This document shows positions 6,091 to 6,379 of a stretch of DNA of 6,379 nucleotides, one piece after another. Positions within the stretch are counted from its first letter, which is position 1. The number at the start of each line of letters is the position of its first letter. The position numbers and the translations under genes were made by a program. The stretch comes from Sediminibacterium sp. (lineage in GTDB: Bacteria > Bacteroidota > Bacteroidia > Chitinophagales > Chitinophagaceae): contig JAOASV010000254.1 in the NCBI GenBank assembly GCA_030158535.1, positions 1 through 6,379 on the forward strand, written 5' to 3'. The notes beneath the pieces are model-generated. The model worked only from the letters and a program-made list of their open reading frames with translations. It had not been told where the DNA came from and searched no databases.

Positions 6091-6379
6091 CTATAAGGCG
6101 TATGAAGCTATAATTTGAGTAGCCGTTACCATATCTGGGTGCATGAGCCTGTCTAAAGCCACAAAAGACACTTTTTCACGGAGTGTAGCCACTAGTTTTT
6201 CGATGGGTTCGGAGCTTTTGGCAGGCCTTCTAAATTCAAGTGCTTGTGCTGCACTTAAAAGTTCTATAGCTATTACTTTTTCTACATTATTTATAACACG
6301 AAGGCATTTGGTGGCAGCGTTGGCACCCATGCTCACATGATCTTCCTGCCCGTTAGAAGAAACAATACTATCGATACTC
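6091..6379 (-). CDS. hutH: histidine ammonia-lyase HutH, C-terminal part (cut by window edge)
   Basis: The frame is open from the right edge of the window to a TAG at 6093-6091, giving the last 95 residues; the start and the MIO-forming Ala-Ser-Gly lie outside. HutH removes ammonia from L-histidine to give urocanate, the first step of histidine breakdown in the cytoplasm. The visible part begins SIDSIVSSNGQEDHVSMG. The QEDHVSMG signature is the active-site stretch of histidine ammonia-lyases, whereas phenylalanine and tyrosine ammonia-lyases usually carry NQD-type variants. It continues with NVEKVIAIELLSAAQALEFRRP, the helix typical of the HutH C-terminal domain. This favours HutH over the flexirubin-type tyrosine ammonia-lyases found in the same phylum, though the substrate cannot be proved from this piece. 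A shorter start at an internal GTG or ATG is not warranted, since homology extends to the edge. It is upstream of and co-directional with glnS. Confidence 0.9.
   Translation of the reverse strand, partial: SIDSIVSSNGQEDHVSMGANAATKCLRVINNVEKVIAIELLSAAQALEFRRPAKSSEPIEKLVATLREKVSFVALDRLMHPDMVTATQIIASYAL

Noticed and set aside
6143..6340. 65-codon + strand frame opposite the hutH end
   Set aside because: It is antisense to the conserved HutH C-terminus; low-complexity Ser/Ala/Leu content typical of a shadow frame.
1..6379. CRISPR array, tRNA/rRNA gene, insertion sequence, toxin-antitoxin or defence system
   Set aside because: No spaced direct repeats, cloverleaf-like sequences, transposase motifs or defence-protein signatures were seen; almost all bases from 387 on are accounted for by recognised genes.

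Overview
The window looks like an ordinary chromosomal, mostly housekeeping stretch from a member of the Bacteroidota (Bacteroidetes), plausibly a Chitinophagaceae-like or related sphingobacterial lineage. The evidence is low GC content with A/T-ending codons, a near absence of Shine-Dalgarno sequences, a TAnnTTTG-type -7 box before glnS, the short dense spacing, and protein variants typical of that phylum (RlmH ending in EKYHHN, TilS with HHANDNIET, a DUF2279/YfiM-like envelope protein with a C-terminal extension). The phylum is fairly secure; the family is a guess.

Layout, left to right. Bases 1-123 hold the last 40 codons of a GC-richer reading frame on the + strand that I cannot identify. 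An AT-rich 263-bp spacer (124-386) follows, with a weak stem-loop plus T8 that could end that gene. Next is a two-domain PhnA/YjdM-family protein (+, 387-953), directly abutting (0 bp) a convergent DUF2279 envelope protein (-, 954-1889). A 45-bp divergent spacer separates the latter from rlmH (+, 1935-2408), which is followed after 3 bp by a rhomboid intramembrane protease (+, 2412-3053). The rhomboid gene overlaps the end of convergent tilS by 6 bp. On the - strand the order of transcription is hutH (only the C-terminal 95 residues are in the window), glnS and tilS, with 40 bp and 3 bp between them.

Functionally, three genes serve translation: GlnRS charges tRNA-Gln, TilS makes lysidine at C34 of the AUA-reading tRNA-Ile, and RlmH methylates pseudouridine 1915 in 23S rRNA. 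glnS and tilS are almost certainly cotranscribed, and so are rlmH and the rhomboid gene. The hutH end belongs to histidine catabolism and need not be functionally linked to glnS.

I found no RNA gene, CRISPR array, insertion sequence or defence system, and no convincing new system. The points most worth a second look are the compositionally distinct unknown reading frame at the left edge, the two convergent gene pairs with no intergenic space (one with a hairpin over both stop codons), and the uncharacterised long PhnA and DUF2279 proteins.
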